From JBCDHN01 sp965224535 (GTDB lineage Bacteria; Verrucomicrobiota; Verrucomicrobiia; Verrucomicrobiales; DEV007), in the NCBI GenBank assembly GCA_965224535.1, contig CBDCZR010000027.1, positions 594,492 through 658,491 on the forward strand: a stretch of 64,000 nucleotides of DNA, read 5' to 3'. Both the position numbers and the translations under genes were made by a program. Shown here piece after piece: positions 16,849 through 26,668 of the stretch. The notes beneath the pieces were generated by a model, which ran no database searches, was not told the DNA's origin, and saw only the letters and a list, made by a program, of their open reading frames with translations. Position 1 is the stretch's first letter. Every line of letters starts with the position of its first letter.

Positions 16849-19800
16849 TCAGTCTGCTTCCAGCATCTTCAGCCAACTATCAAAGAATCGTCTCAGTTGG
16901 GCGTTGTTCTTTGAACTGGCGATTAAGTGGGCAACCGCTTCTCCATTGACGAGAACGGGCGAAAAACGAAGTGGGACACCCTTCCCAATGACCAGACGTT
17001 GAGTCAGATGCTCTCCTGCCGACGCCTCCACAATCAAAGGGGTGGCCGCTCCACCCCTTTGAGCCAAGATCCAATAGCGCTGCGGCTCGTTCGCCGCCAT
17101 CGCCGTTTCGGCGGTCAATTGCAGGATCCCGTTGTGATCGAGATAACCGACATAGGAAAAGGCACCCTGAGACAAGGACGCGACCATGCTCGAAACGGTC
17201 CGGTATTGTTCTTCGTAAACGATCTCTTTCAGCGATTGGTAATAGTCACTAAGTGGCTTTGACCACCGTTCCACCTCCTCGGGCACCATCCAGGAATCGG
17301 CTTCCAGATGCAGGCGTCTCCCCGAGCGATCTCTCAGCTCTGCCAAACGCCTTAAATCGTCCTCAAAACTCGTGCGCTGCAACCCCCACTCTTCGGGCCG
17401 CACCATCAGAATCTCGCCGAGCTTCATATGCACATAGGCCTTGAACAATACGTTGATGCTGTCTGGCCAACTCAAAACGCGATCAACCATCGCAAGGTAG
17501 GAGGTTGCGTAAGTTAGTGGGGTGCCCGCTCGAACCATGGCCCGAAGCCCTAAGGCTTCGAACTCCCTGCTCTCGTTCGATTTCTTACCATGGATGGGCA
17601 CCATCCCAGTGCGAGCTCGCGAACTGGCAGGAAGGTTGCCGCTCCCGCGTTCTTTCATCAACTCCACCCCGGTTTCGAAATCGGCGTTGTGTGGAGATTT
17701 GGAGGTCAGGTAGTAAGTTCCGGAAGATTCATAGATGACTTCTTCGTTGCCAGGGCGCCTGATCTGTTCCAATTCTCCCTTGGCAAAAACGGGTGCGTCC
17801 CGGTCGTCGCTTTGTACGTAACGATGGATCTCCGTCAACTTCCAGTCGCCGACCAATTCAAGTCTCAGAGCGTTTTCGTTCATGTCCACCTCTGCGGGCA
17901 GGAGCCTGCCAGCTGCCAGATCAGCGTCAGCCTCCCCTAACAAGATCGACGAGAATGTCCTGGCGTCTTCCAGGGTAGCGCTTACCGACTGGTAATCGAG
18001 ATAAAGATTCGGCGGCAGAAACGACCACAGTTTTTCGGGCAGGGATGACATCTGACCCAGCACGGTCTTGTGCGCTGCGAAGCTGTGAGATGATTTCAAA
18101 GCTGCCAAACGCGGGATCAGCACTTTCGCATCATCCCTCAATTCAGCCAGTTGGGCGAGCCGGTTCTCGTAGGCCGTTCGGAGGTCTTCATGCGGTTCCA
18201 ACCGGTCGAACTCTGGGTTGAGCAAATGGGCCGACTTCGTCAACTCCTCGCCAAGCGTCTGCAGAACGTCCGCGAAATCAGTGGGATCAAAGTCCCCCTC
18301 CCGCTCCCTGAGCCCGTTGAGGGATTGTGCCGAGGCATCGAGCACGCCCTGAATCTGCCTGGCCAGGGCCTCGGCAGTGTCCCTTACAAAGCGCTCCCAG
18401 GCTTGGCGCAAATCCGCGGTCCGAGGGGTCATCTGCTCCCGAAGGTCGGTGGCCAGCAATTCGGCGTCCGTCTCAGCTTTCTTCAACCGGTCTTCGGTTT
18501 TCTGGTAAGGTTTTTGGTCAAAAGCCGCCCTCTGGAGATCTTCTAGTTGAACCAGCGCCACTTTCAGTTGTCGCTCCATTTCCCTCTGTTCCTCCGTCCA
18601 GAGTTCGGCTTCCGTTACAGCTTCTTTCCATGGCCCGATCCGCTGGTAGAGCGATTGCCAGGGTGCCCCTCCTCGCTCGACCGCAGCTTCGTCGATGGCG
18701 ATCTCCATTGGCAAGACCTCATTCGCCTCCACCAGGCCCCGGAGTTCCGTCGCTTTGGCACTGGATTTCACCCAGCTGTGGATCGCAATTCCCACCGCAG
18801 CCACAAAAGCCATGACCGTCAAAACCTTCAGGGCCGGAACGACGATGCACTTTCGAAATGCCAGGGCGCCGACCCTGCTTTCCAGCGCGCCGACAGATCG
18901 ACGGTCGCGGACGAAATCGGCATTGAACCCGTCGCTCAACCGGTATTTTTCGTCCAGGTTCTCCGGTGGATTCGACACGGCGGTTTTCAACTCTGCGACG
19001 CGCGCCTTCTTACCCTGTAACTCGGTGCAGGTAAGCCTGTGAAGCGCTTGATTATTGAGTTCATCGAGCTCGTCAAGAAGGTCCCGGTGGGCCGTGAGCG
19101 CCAGAAATGCAATGCGTTGCTTGGTGAGTTCCTGGCCCATTGCATCCAGCCGGCCGTGTTGATAGCTGTGTTCCCGGGAAATATCCTCGAGTTCCGCCGC
19201 CAGAAGTGCGGCCTTCTGGAAATCCTCTTCCCGTCCCTCGAAATCCTCCACCATGTTGGTCAGCTCATCTTCCAGCTCGCGCTCGAACCGGGCCCGGATC
19301 TTTCCTTCCACCCAGCCGTCAAAGTCGCGCTGTAGCCCCTCGTCATGGATCATGAGGCGGACGCGGGACGGCTCACAGCGGTAGCCAGGCGGCGGCGCCG
19401 CCGCTTCGTTGCCAACCTGCCCCGCAGCCAAAACGGTTTCTCTCGGGGGACGCAACTCCCAGGGGAACACCTCGGCTTCCACGGACTCGTTCAGCCATTG
19501 GTGCGCCTCTTCCTGCTTGTTTTCCCCCATCAGCTGCATGTAGCGCTCCGCTGCCGCCTTGGGCAGCTTCTCTTCCCGGCTGCTGACATAGGCGGTCCAC
19601 ATCTTTTGCCGACGCCCCTTGTCGGAATCAGCCACGCAAAGGACGCCCTGGCTGGGAATGACGTCCTCCACCAGGATTCGAAAGACTTCTTTGGCCTGCC
19701 CCTGTTCGTAGAGCCCGGCCAGACGCCCCAATCCCTTGGCCATCCGCTGGCGCAACTCCTGAAGCGCCCTCGGGTTCTGGTTCGCTTGTTTGGCGCACCT

Positions 19801-20184
19801 TACCTCCGCAGCCTCCAGCTCTTCCTTCAATCCGAACTTCGCCATGGTGCTGCCGGCATCGAATGGGATCAGGTTCGCCGCGTACCAGTCCTCCCATTCC
19901 CGTGCCTTCTCGGGCGTCAGCTCGTCAACCTGGTCGAATCCCTCCTGAAACACGCGCAGTGGCGGGTCCTGCATCAGTTCCTCCGCCATGCGGTCCCATT
20001 GCCAATGCCGCTCGGCAAGCAGGTTGGCGATCTTCGCCCGGCGAGAAGCCGCTTCGCCCCCCAACTTCATGAAACGGCGCGCCGCTCCGTATCCCTGAAG
20101 CCATGCTTTCTCCGGCAGCATGCGGGACTTGGACGAGTTGAGCAACTCGCGCGTCACTTCTGAAACCTTGGACGGAAACAACAT
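16849..20184 (-). CDS. Large coiled-coil protein with one central transmembrane helix
   Basis: 1111 residues. The N-terminal ~440 residues are cytoplasmic, highly charged and helical, with heptad-like stretches (FERELEDELTNMVEDFEGRE at ~300-319). One helix crosses the membrane at ~446-470 (IVVPALKVLTVMAFVAAVGI). A second coiled-coil region follows (EEQREMERQLKVALVQLEDL). The last ~300 residues are more globular, ending with a beta-rich part (YVGYLDHNGILQLTAE, YWILAQRGGAATPL). I do not recognise a family. It starts 22 bases after the GAP1-like gene and ends 36 bases before the sigma gene. It looks like a structural adaptor that crosses the membrane and links cytosolic GTPase parts to the exported parts. 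Confidence 0.87.
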   Translation of the reverse strand: MLFPSKVSEVTRELLNSSKSRMLPEKAWLQGYGAARRFMKLGGEAASRRAKIANLLAERHWQWDRMAEELMQDPPLRVFQEGFDQVDELTPEKAREWEDWYAANLIPFDAGSTMAKFGLKEELEAAEVRCAKQANQNPRALQELRQRMAKGLGRLAGLYEQGQAKEVFRILVEDVIPSQGVLCVADSDKGRRQKMWTAYVSSREEKLPKAAAERYMQLMGENKQEEAHQWLNESVEAEVFPWELRPPRETVLAAGQVGNEAAAPPPGYRCEPSRVRLMIHDEGLQRDFDGWVEGKIRARFERELEDELTNMVEDFEGREEDFQKAALLAAELEDISREHSYQHGRLDAMGQELTKQRIAFLALTAHRDLLDELDELNNQALHRLTCTELQGKKARVAELKTAVSNPPENLDEKYRLSDGFNADFVRDRRSVGALESRVGALAFRKCIVVPALKVLTVMAFVAAVGIAIHSWVKSSAKATELRGLVEANEVLPMEIAIDEAAVERGGAPWQSLYQRIGPWKEAVTEAELWTEEQREMERQLKVALVQLEDLQRAAFDQKPYQKTEDRLKKAETDAELLATDLREQMTPRTADLRQAWERFVRDTAEALARQIQGVLDASAQSLNGLREREGDFDPTDFADVLQTLGEELTKSAHLLNPEFDRLEPHEDLRTAYENRLAQLAELRDDAKVLIPRLAALKSSHSFAAHKTVLGQMSSLPEKLWSFLPPNLYLDYQSVSATLEDARTFSSILLGEADADLAAGRLLPAEVDMNENALRLELVGDWKLTEIHRYVQSDDRDAPVFAKGELEQIRRPGNEEVIYESSGTYYLTSKSPHNADFETGVELMKERGSGNLPASSRARTGMVPIHGKKSNESREFEALGLRAMVRAGTPLTYATSYLAMVDRVLSWPDSINVLFKAYVHMKLGEILMVRPEEWGLQRTSFEDDLRRLAELRDRSGRRLHLEADSWMVPEEVERWSKPLSDYYQSLKEIVYEEQYRTVSSMVASLSQGAFSYVGYLDHNGILQLTAETAMAANEPQRYWILAQRGGAATPLIVEASAGEHLTQRLVIGKGVPLRFSPVLVNGEAVAHLIASSKNNAQLRRFFDSWLKMLEAD

Positions 20185-20206
20185 TAGTGTAAGTTCTCGT
20201 TTGAAG

Positions 20207-23200
20207 TCAATCGCTTGCTCGGAACACGATCCTGGCTTTGAGCCCCTGGTTCAATTCTTCCCGGTGCGCTTCAGGATTCTCGAGCGCTTTCAAGAGGGTT
20301 ATTCCTTTGTCGGGTGTTTCCGAACCTTGCGGCGGATGGGCGGCCGACTCTTGGGTCAGCCGCCGTTGAAGGAGGTCGAGCCATTGCTCCATGGTCACGC
20401 CAGTGGGCACTTGGCTTTGTGCTTTCTCCCATTTCGCCAGAGCCTCAAGCTTAGGAAAATGCTCGGCCAACTGGTTGATGTGGCCGCTCAACTGCGTCCG
20501 ATTCTTTTGCAACTTTTGATTTGCCTGTTTAAGGGCGGCATTTCGGACGTTCTCGTATTGCTGGTATATTTTCTTAGCCCCTTGCCCATACGTTGTCGCT
20601 ATCTTTAATTCGGCGTCGTCATTGCCCTCATCCGAGATCAACTTCGGCTGCCCTGTCTCTCCAAGCGCTGCCACCAATTCCTTTAAACTCGTTGATATCG
20701 TTGTGAACTTCGTGGTATTGGTCACATCGCTGCTCTGGGTCACATTTTCCAGCGCTTCTTTGGCCTTCGAATTTGCGAAGATCGGCTTGGGAGGATTGGG
20801 AGCCTTTGGTTTCCCTTCGGTCCGTTTCGCAATCGCCACCTCCACGTCTACCGTTTCAAGGCGTTTGTCTTTCAGTTTGCTGAAGAAAGTTTGCTGGTAT
20901 TGCACATAACAGTCGATCAAGCGCGTCCTCTTCGGCGGGTAATCCTTGAAAGCGGGCGGGAATGGCTCACGCTTTTGCGGCACTCCCAGTTCCCAATGAT
21001 GCAGATAAGATTGATTTTGTTGTCCGCCCTTGGATGTCCAGGCCAAGGGATCGTAACTGCTCTCCAGATTGGCGGGAAGAAAGATGGTCCGAAAGGTGGT
21101 CAACGCCGTTTGGATCTCCTCGGGCGAAGGCTGGCCCTCTTTTTCCCGTTTTGCTTCGAGAGCATTTGCGTCGTCCTCCTTCTTCGCGGCGATGGCTTTG
21201 TCGATTGCGCCTTTCAGACGCCCTTTGGCGGCGAGGAGTTCGGACTCGTTCAAAGGAATCGCGATGCGAACGTCGAAGGGCTCTTCGATGCGAAATTCGA
21301 TCTCGAGCTTGGTCCCGGGCATTGGTTCGAACCAGGACAAATCGGGTTTCGGCTTGCCGGCAAGCAACCCCGCAGGGTCGGCGACCTCGATCAGTGCGTG
21401 ATCACCGGGAAAGACCAGGATTTGCTCGCCGGATTGCAGCTCGAACACGGTCTGCTCCCCTGGTTTGCCCGGTGCCTCTAACTGCATCCGCCCTTGGTTG
21501 CCGGTTCCCCATTCGATGGAGGCGATGCGGGTGCCGTCAATCGGGTTTTGCAGCGCGGTTTGGTCGGCGTTGAGAGTCAACGTACTCCAATATTGATCGG
21601 CGATCTCTCCCAGGCCGCTACCTTGGCCAAACAACGCCTCCACGCCCACGGAAACGTTCGCATAACGCACTCCGGCCAGGCTCCACCCCTCTACCAAGGG
21701 GAACGGCTCCGCGGCAATGAAGATGGCAGAAGATTTTGGGGACTGGATCCGGCTGTTGATGGTATTCAGCAGATTTTTCACCTCATCCCGGAATTCGGCG
21801 AGCCCCCAATCCGTGGCGACTTGCTGGAGCTTGACGAAGTTGGCGTGTTGCGGTGAATCCCGTTGGAGCGGCGGACCCTGGCTCAGCCCCTTCAGCGGTC
21901 CGACGAGCTGATGGGCAACCAGGTCCTCCAGCTTCCATGGTTTCTGGACTTCGATCTTGGCCTCCGCCAAAAGGTCTTCGATTTCGGCATTCAACGCCTC
22001 GGGATCGTGATCCTCCTTTTTGAGCTGTTCGGTGACGATTTTTTGGGCAAGATCCGTTCGCTCGGCAATGAGGGCGCGGATCTTGTCCTCCGTGGTTTCC
22101 TGGTGGGAAGGCGGCGGGTTCTGGGAACCCTGCGGAGTCGTCAGGCTCTGCGAAGAGGGACCTGGAATTGCAGCCTGACCGCTCACATCGGTGGGACCTG
22201 CGTCACCGCGGTCCCTCAACCCGGCAAGGAAAAAACTGGCTACCAGGAGCGCGGAAACGATGCCGACGGTCCCCAGAGCAATCAAGATTGGGTTCTGGAA
22301 GAGGGACTTTTCTTCGGCAACGGGTTCTGGCGGATACGAATCCGGTTGATAACCACCCCTGGAAACTTCACCAGCATTGGCCACGTTGCCGGACAACACT
22401 GGAGTCGGGGCGGCGGCGGCCCCAGCCGTCTCCTGGGCAGTTGCCGATTCCTTCTTCCAGCGGGCCTCGACCAGTTCCGCATCCTGAGATGGCGTAAGCT
22501 GGTCCGGAGCCCCCAAATCGAGATGGTGGCCCGGGGCATCCTGCGCCAGGGCGTCGTGATACGGGGTCCCGCGCCAGAAAACGTTCCAGGTGAAAGGCTC
22601 CGCGTTGGAGCCGAAATCCCGCTTCAGGGCAAAGTTGGAAAATGAAACCTTTTTCCACGCGTCGACCCCTTGGGGAAATTGCGCGCGAAGCGATTGATCC
22701 ATCAGGGCGAGCATCTCCTCCGGCCCAAACTGCTGGCTGCGCTGCTGGAGCCAGTGGCAGCGCTCAAAACGATAGGGGCTCAGTGGTGAGGCTTCTGGGC
22801 CAAGGTGCTGCCAGCTCACGGCGCGGTCCAGGCGCGCGATGGTCTCCAAGTGGATGCGGTGCTCTTCAGGATGGAGGAAAGTGACCGGCTTCAGCCATTG
22901 CTCCTGCTGATCCCAGAGATCGTATTCCCCTTCCTTGACGTCGCCGTAGAGCAGATCCGGGGGCGTCAGGCCGCGATCTGCGGCGGTCTGGATGTCTTCC
23001 TCGTCGCAGAGGATGAACTCGGTTAGGAAATAGGCCCGGCCCGCCTGCTCCCGGATGGGGCGGGTGCGCGAAAGGATTGCCCAGCGGCAATCATTGGTTG
23101 GCGGCCGGTAGTTGGCGATGGCCGGCGGCTCGGGCCAGAGGGGAGCCGGGGCGCCCTCGGGATTGAGCTTTCCGCGCAGTTCCTCGGCGTAGACGTTGCT

Positions 23201-23329
23201 GCACAGGCGCCGCAATTTGCGCTGGGCCAGTTCCTTGATCTCCGGCACGTCGTGCATTTGGAGAAAACCGTACCCGGTTCCTCCAAAGAGAACCTTGGAG
23301 GCGCTGCTGTAGATGACTCGATAGGCCAT
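20207..23329 (-). CDS. GTPase-associated GAP1-like protein, membrane anchored
   Basis: 1040 residues. The first ~250 residues (MAYRVIYSSASKVLFGGTGY, later WNVFWRGTPYHD) resemble the N-terminal domain of GTPase-associated proteins (GAP1-type), which typically open with a Y(S/T)S strand and a G-x-G-(Y/F)-x-x-x loop. A Pro/Ala-rich linker and one transmembrane helix follow (residues ~347-370, ILIALGTVGIVSALLVASFF). The rest (~670 residues) is extracytoplasmic or helical, with a beta domain near 540-690 (VEGWSLAGVRYANVSVGVEA, KLEIEFRIEEPFDVRIAIPL) and a Lys-rich helical end. It lies 32 bases downstream of the GTPase gene, the arrangement expected for a GTPase and its partner. Assignment is by memory of the pattern; no profile search was possible. 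Confidence 0.85.
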   Translation of the reverse strand: MAYRVIYSSASKVLFGGTGYGFLQMHDVPEIKELAQRKLRRLCSNVYAEELRGKLNPEGAPAPLWPEPPAIANYRPPTNDCRWAILSRTRPIREQAGRAYFLTEFILCDEEDIQTAADRGLTPPDLLYGDVKEGEYDLWDQQEQWLKPVTFLHPEEHRIHLETIARLDRAVSWQHLGPEASPLSPYRFERCHWLQQRSQQFGPEEMLALMDQSLRAQFPQGVDAWKKVSFSNFALKRDFGSNAEPFTWNVFWRGTPYHDALAQDAPGHHLDLGAPDQLTPSQDAELVEARWKKESATAQETAGAAAAPTPVLSGNVANAGEVSRGGYQPDSYPPEPVAEEKSLFQNPILIALGTVGIVSALLVASFFLAGLRDRGDAGPTDVSGQAAIPGPSSQSLTTPQGSQNPPPSHQETTEDKIRALIAERTDLAQKIVTEQLKKEDHDPEALNAEIEDLLAEAKIEVQKPWKLEDLVAHQLVGPLKGLSQGPPLQRDSPQHANFVKLQQVATDWGLAEFRDEVKNLLNTINSRIQSPKSSAIFIAAEPFPLVEGWSLAGVRYANVSVGVEALFGQGSGLGEIADQYWSTLTLNADQTALQNPIDGTRIASIEWGTGNQGRMQLEAPGKPGEQTVFELQSGEQILVFPGDHALIEVADPAGLLAGKPKPDLSWFEPMPGTKLEIEFRIEEPFDVRIAIPLNESELLAAKGRLKGAIDKAIAAKKEDDANALEAKREKEGQPSPEEIQTALTTFRTIFLPANLESSYDPLAWTSKGGQQNQSYLHHWELGVPQKREPFPPAFKDYPPKRTRLIDCYVQYQQTFFSKLKDKRLETVDVEVAIAKRTEGKPKAPNPPKPIFANSKAKEALENVTQSSDVTNTTKFTTISTSLKELVAALGETGQPKLISDEGNDDAELKIATTYGQGAKKIYQQYENVRNAALKQANQKLQKNRTQLSGHINQLAEHFPKLEALAKWEKAQSQVPTGVTMEQWLDLLQRRLTQESAAHPPQGSETPDKGITLLKALENPEAHREELNQGLKARIVFRASD

Positions 23330-23361
23330 GGGATGTCTGGGTTAAGAGATGCCGGCAATGA

Positions 23362-25338
23362 TCAGGATGCTTCCTCGTCGTCGCCAATGAGGCCGATTTT
23401 CCAAAGGCCCCACAGAATGGGAACTTCGACTCCTTGTGGTTTCGCGGGAACGCGCGGGGCGTTGACCTTGACCCCTAATTCAGGGTGGTGACAGGGAACT
23501 GGGGGGGAACCCAATGCGCTGACGGGAAAGTAGCAGACGTTTTTGGAAATGGCGCGGGCTGCGGCGGGGATGCCGATGTTCAGTTTCCGTTCGAGCAGTT
23601 CGTTCAGAATGGCCGAATTCTGCTGCACCGTGGCCATATTCAGGTGCCCGTTTGCATTGTAACAGTTGAAATTTAACTCGGGGGCCAGTTTCTGTGCCCA
23701 GGCGTCACTCTTGCCCACCATCACCGCCAAGGGAACCTCGGAAGGGCCGCTCAATCTGTGTCCTGAGCGGTAGGCGTGCATTTGATCGGCCATGGTGGTC
23801 AGCATGGTCCGCTGAATGTCGTCCAGTTCGGGTTTGGTGGCCAGTGCGGCGCAGAATTCCGGGTCAATCGTCGGGTCGTAGAGAACCATGACAAACTTGG
23901 CATGAGCCAGGTGACCCGAGGCGATTCTCCCCTTGCGGGTGCTCATTTGGCCGTGTTCCACCTGAGTGAAATCCTCGCCGGCATTGTCGTAAAGCACCAG
24001 GCGTGCCATGCCGCCGGTTGACTGGTCCACCAGGCGGAGGATGAAAGGCTTGGGCACCTTCATCTTACCGTCTTCGCCTTCCCGATGGTAGATTTCGGAC
24101 TGGGTGGCCTGCGTTTCATCGGTCTTGTTGATGTAGCGTCTCCAGGCTTCCAGGCGGTTCCAGCCGTCTTGCGTCCATTTTCCCTCCAACTCTTCGGGCA
24201 GTAACGCCTTGCGCTCATCTCGATACCATCGCCAATCTTCCTTGGTCCATTCTTCCCCCTCCTTCTTGTCATCGTCCAGGGGAGTGGGCGTGAAGGGGAT
24301 GTTGCAGAGTTTCACGAACGGCAAATTCAACTCGGCGTCGTCGTCAATCATGTCGATCCCGTTGCGAGTGAGGGCCGGACTGATCCCGCGGCCCATGGTG
24401 CCGATGTAGTAGGATTTTCCCGTGTGAGTTTGGCCGACCAGGGAAATGATGGTGTATTCCGTCTCGGGGCCGAAACTTTTGGGCAGGCGGCCGCCACAAT
24501 GCGGACAAGCCCGGTGGACGCAGGCTATCCCTTTCGCGTCGAGAGGATGCCCGTCGATATCCCAATCTGCAGGGGCGGCCGGCGGTTCGTTCATCAGATC
24601 CGGGTGTTCGGGAAAATAGTAGTATTCTCCTTCGTCGAAGCGCTCGCGGCAGTAAAGGCACACCAGTTTTCCATCGGGATTTTTCGGAGCAGAGATGAAT
24701 TCCTTGGAGACTTCCGGTGGCGGAGGTTCAACCGGCGGCGGCGGCGGTTCAGTCGGCTGAGGGGGCGGAGGCGGAGCTGCGCCAAATTGTCCACGAAGGT
24801 GTTCGAGCTTGAACCAGGCCTCGTTGCCTTCAATGGTTACCATGGCATCGGCCGGGAAGTTGCCGTCGTTGATGTAGGGGGTGAGGTTGTCCCAGTCTTG
24901 AAACGGCCCACCCGGTCGATGCTCGTCGGGATTACGGAAAATGCGATAGGTGGGCGGCAACTTTATGGTTGGGCGTGGTCGAAAAAGAAACCAGGCCTCG
25001 GCAATTCCGTAGACTTCATCCTTCACCACGATGGTGAAGTCGAAATCGTCAATGCTGTAGCGGTCTTCTTCTCCGTAGGCGTTTGAATTCACCACCAGCG
25101 GCGCGTAGTGGCTCACCGTCCGTTCCAGATACAATTCTTGCTGCTGAAAACAGAGGTGCCAGGAAACGTTGGATCCAAGGACGAACGGTTCCCGGTTGCT
25201 GGGATCCAGGGTAAAGGTGTTTCCGGTGCGACACTCCAGCAGTTTCCACGGCTTTGGCCCGCTACGAGCCATCGAGAAACTCAGCTTTGGCTTGTGAGGT
25301 TTGGGCTTGTAAGGTTGTGGCTTGCGGGGCTTAGGCAT
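23362..25338 (-). CDS. GTPase with FHA-like N-terminus and zinc ribbon (DO-GTPase2-like)
   Basis: 658 residues, soluble. A basic Pro-Lys-rich start is followed by a beta-rich segment (30-120) that could be a degenerate FHA-like fold, a Pro-rich linker (188-209) and cysteines at 227, 230, 273, 278 and 281 (CLYC ... CVHRACPHC), a likely zinc ribbon. The GTPase core has P-loop GQTHTGKS (302-309), switch II DNAGE (451-455, DxxG) and VGKSDAW (541-547), equivalent to the guanine-reading NKxD. This layout fits the bacterial TRAFAC-type GTPases that I recall as DO-GTPase2, found with GAP1-type proteins in conflict systems. As the first gene of block A it likely controls assembly of the complex through GTP hydrolysis. 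Confidence 0.88.
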   Translation of the reverse strand: MPKPRKPQPYKPKPHKPKLSFSMARSGPKPWKLLECRTGNTFTLDPSNREPFVLGSNVSWHLCFQQQELYLERTVSHYAPLVVNSNAYGEEDRYSIDDFDFTIVVKDEVYGIAEAWFLFRPRPTIKLPPTYRIFRNPDEHRPGGPFQDWDNLTPYINDGNFPADAMVTIEGNEAWFKLEHLRGQFGAAPPPPPQPTEPPPPPVEPPPPEVSKEFISAPKNPDGKLVCLYCRERFDEGEYYYFPEHPDLMNEPPAAPADWDIDGHPLDAKGIACVHRACPHCGGRLPKSFGPETEYTIISLVGQTHTGKSYYIGTMGRGISPALTRNGIDMIDDDAELNLPFVKLCNIPFTPTPLDDDKKEGEEWTKEDWRWYRDERKALLPEELEGKWTQDGWNRLEAWRRYINKTDETQATQSEIYHREGEDGKMKVPKPFILRLVDQSTGGMARLVLYDNAGEDFTQVEHGQMSTRKGRIASGHLAHAKFVMVLYDPTIDPEFCAALATKPELDDIQRTMLTTMADQMHAYRSGHRLSGPSEVPLAVMVGKSDAWAQKLAPELNFNCYNANGHLNMATVQQNSAILNELLERKLNIGIPAAARAISKNVCYFPVSALGSPPVPCHHPELGVKVNAPRVPAKPQGVEVPILWGLWKIGLIGDDEEAS

Positions 25339-25904
25339 ATCCGACCTCTAGGAGTTCCGTGACAGGTAGTGTTACGGCGACGTCTTAAAACCACGCAGAT
25401 CCCAATACGCCACCGGGTCCGAAACAGAGCAACATACGCAGAGCGTTCAATCAATCTTTTTTTCAGGGGACCATCAAGGGACCAGCGGAAATTGAGTGGT
25501 GAGCACCGAAGGGAAAACCTGCGCCACAGTAGCCGTCCCCCACAACACGTTCAGTTGGGTGCAAAATCTGGGCCATCGGGAGGCGATCTGTTTGTCGCGA
25601 GGCTTCGTTCCCAGATACAAACAGGGGCAAGTCATTTCGCCTCTAGCCAATATCGAACTTATAGCTTTCAATGCTTGATTGACTTGTAATGCGCTGAAAC
25701 CCGCCGGTAAACCGCTGCCAAACGATTTTGCGAACCTCATTCCCTCAGATGCGTATTACGCGGATGCCGCGAAGCGCCCGCAGCCTTGGTCGTACGTTTA
25801 CAATTTCAGAGTCGGTCGCAGGCGCTCCCGGCTCTTGCACTCCGAGCGCTTCGGGGCATCGCGGCAATCTGTTGCATCCGCTCCAATCCTAACTTAACCA
25901 CTAA
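25339..25904. other. Right junction region of the island; no supported gene
   Basis: About 570 bases separate the GTPase start from the secretin C-terminal half. Several frames are partly open on both strands. The most protein-like is on the minus strand (about 25740-25474) with RDKQIASRWPRFCTQLNVLW and an FPSVLTTQFP end, but it has no clear family or upstream signal. The promoter of block A should lie in 25339-25480; I see no convincing consensus. The secretin similarity begins abruptly at 25905 after a TAA at 25902-25904. No inverted terminal repeat or target duplication matching the left junction was found by eye. Confidence 0.35.
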
Positions 25905-26423
25905 CTCATCAACTCCGACGACCAGGTGACCCTGCAAATCGAGCAGAACAACGACGACATCGTCGGCAGCCAAAACATCAGCGGCAACGACATTCCGACC
26001 ATCGGCACCCAACAGCTCTACACCACGGTTATTGTTCCCGATGGCGGCACGGTGTTGCTCGGCGGGTTGATCTCCGAGGATGACCGCAAGACGGACACGG
26101 GCCTGCCGGTTTTTGTCGGATTGCCGTTGGTTGGCCCGCTCTTTGGCAATGCCGACCGTGAAAAGAGCCGCCAGGAGTTGCTCATCTTCATCCAGCCGAA
26201 AATCGTGGAGACCGAGGTGGATTTGGCCAACGCGCAGGCCGATGTAGCCGCGCGATCGGAACTGGCGGATGAGGCGCTGGGGTTTGCTGCGCCCAAGGTG
26301 ACGGCGGAGGTGAAGCCGAGGGGAGGGTTGTTGCGGCGGTTGTTGGGGAGGAAGGTGCGAGAGGAGGAGAGGCCGGTCGTTCAGCCGGGGACGGTGGAGT
26401 TGCGGCCGGTGGTGGAGGAGTGA
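25905..26423 (+). pseudogene. gspD: Secretin (GspD-like), C-terminal half
   Basis: The frame opens at 25905 with LINSDDQVTLQIEQNNDDIV and continues with VPDGGTVLLGGLISEDDRKT and GLPVFVGLPLVGPLF, then RQELLIFIQPKIVET. These are the hallmark strands of the membrane-embedded secretin domain, ending in a basic tail with LLRRLLGRK. A GTG at 25926 could start translation, but the first residues of the motif lie upstream, so this is a truncated gene rather than a new start. It is the missing second half of the broken secretin at 1720-3301; the missing middle (about 40-70 residues) appears to have been lost at the junctions. It cannot be functional alone. Confidence 0.85.
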
Positions 26424-26668
26424 GTTTGCATTGGGATGGCTAGCTGAATTCCACGGCCATCCGGCAAACTCTCCACGTCACGATGCATTTCGGTTTTGTA
26501 TACTCCTTTGTATACCGGAGGTGGCAAAATGGGCACACTTGGGGGTATTTGAGCGCGTTTCGAGTTGCTGGAATCGCTCTCAGCAACCCAGATCAGCCGA
26601 CGCGCCGCCTCTTTGCAAGCCGCTAATATCCAAAGCGTTGCGACGACGGTCACCGTTGGCAACAGAGG

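Noticed and set aside
25474..25740. Minus-strand frame with RDKQIASRWPRFCTQLNVLW, perhaps a recombinase scrap
   Set aside because: No family signature, no ribosome site and no partner; kept only as a note on the junction.
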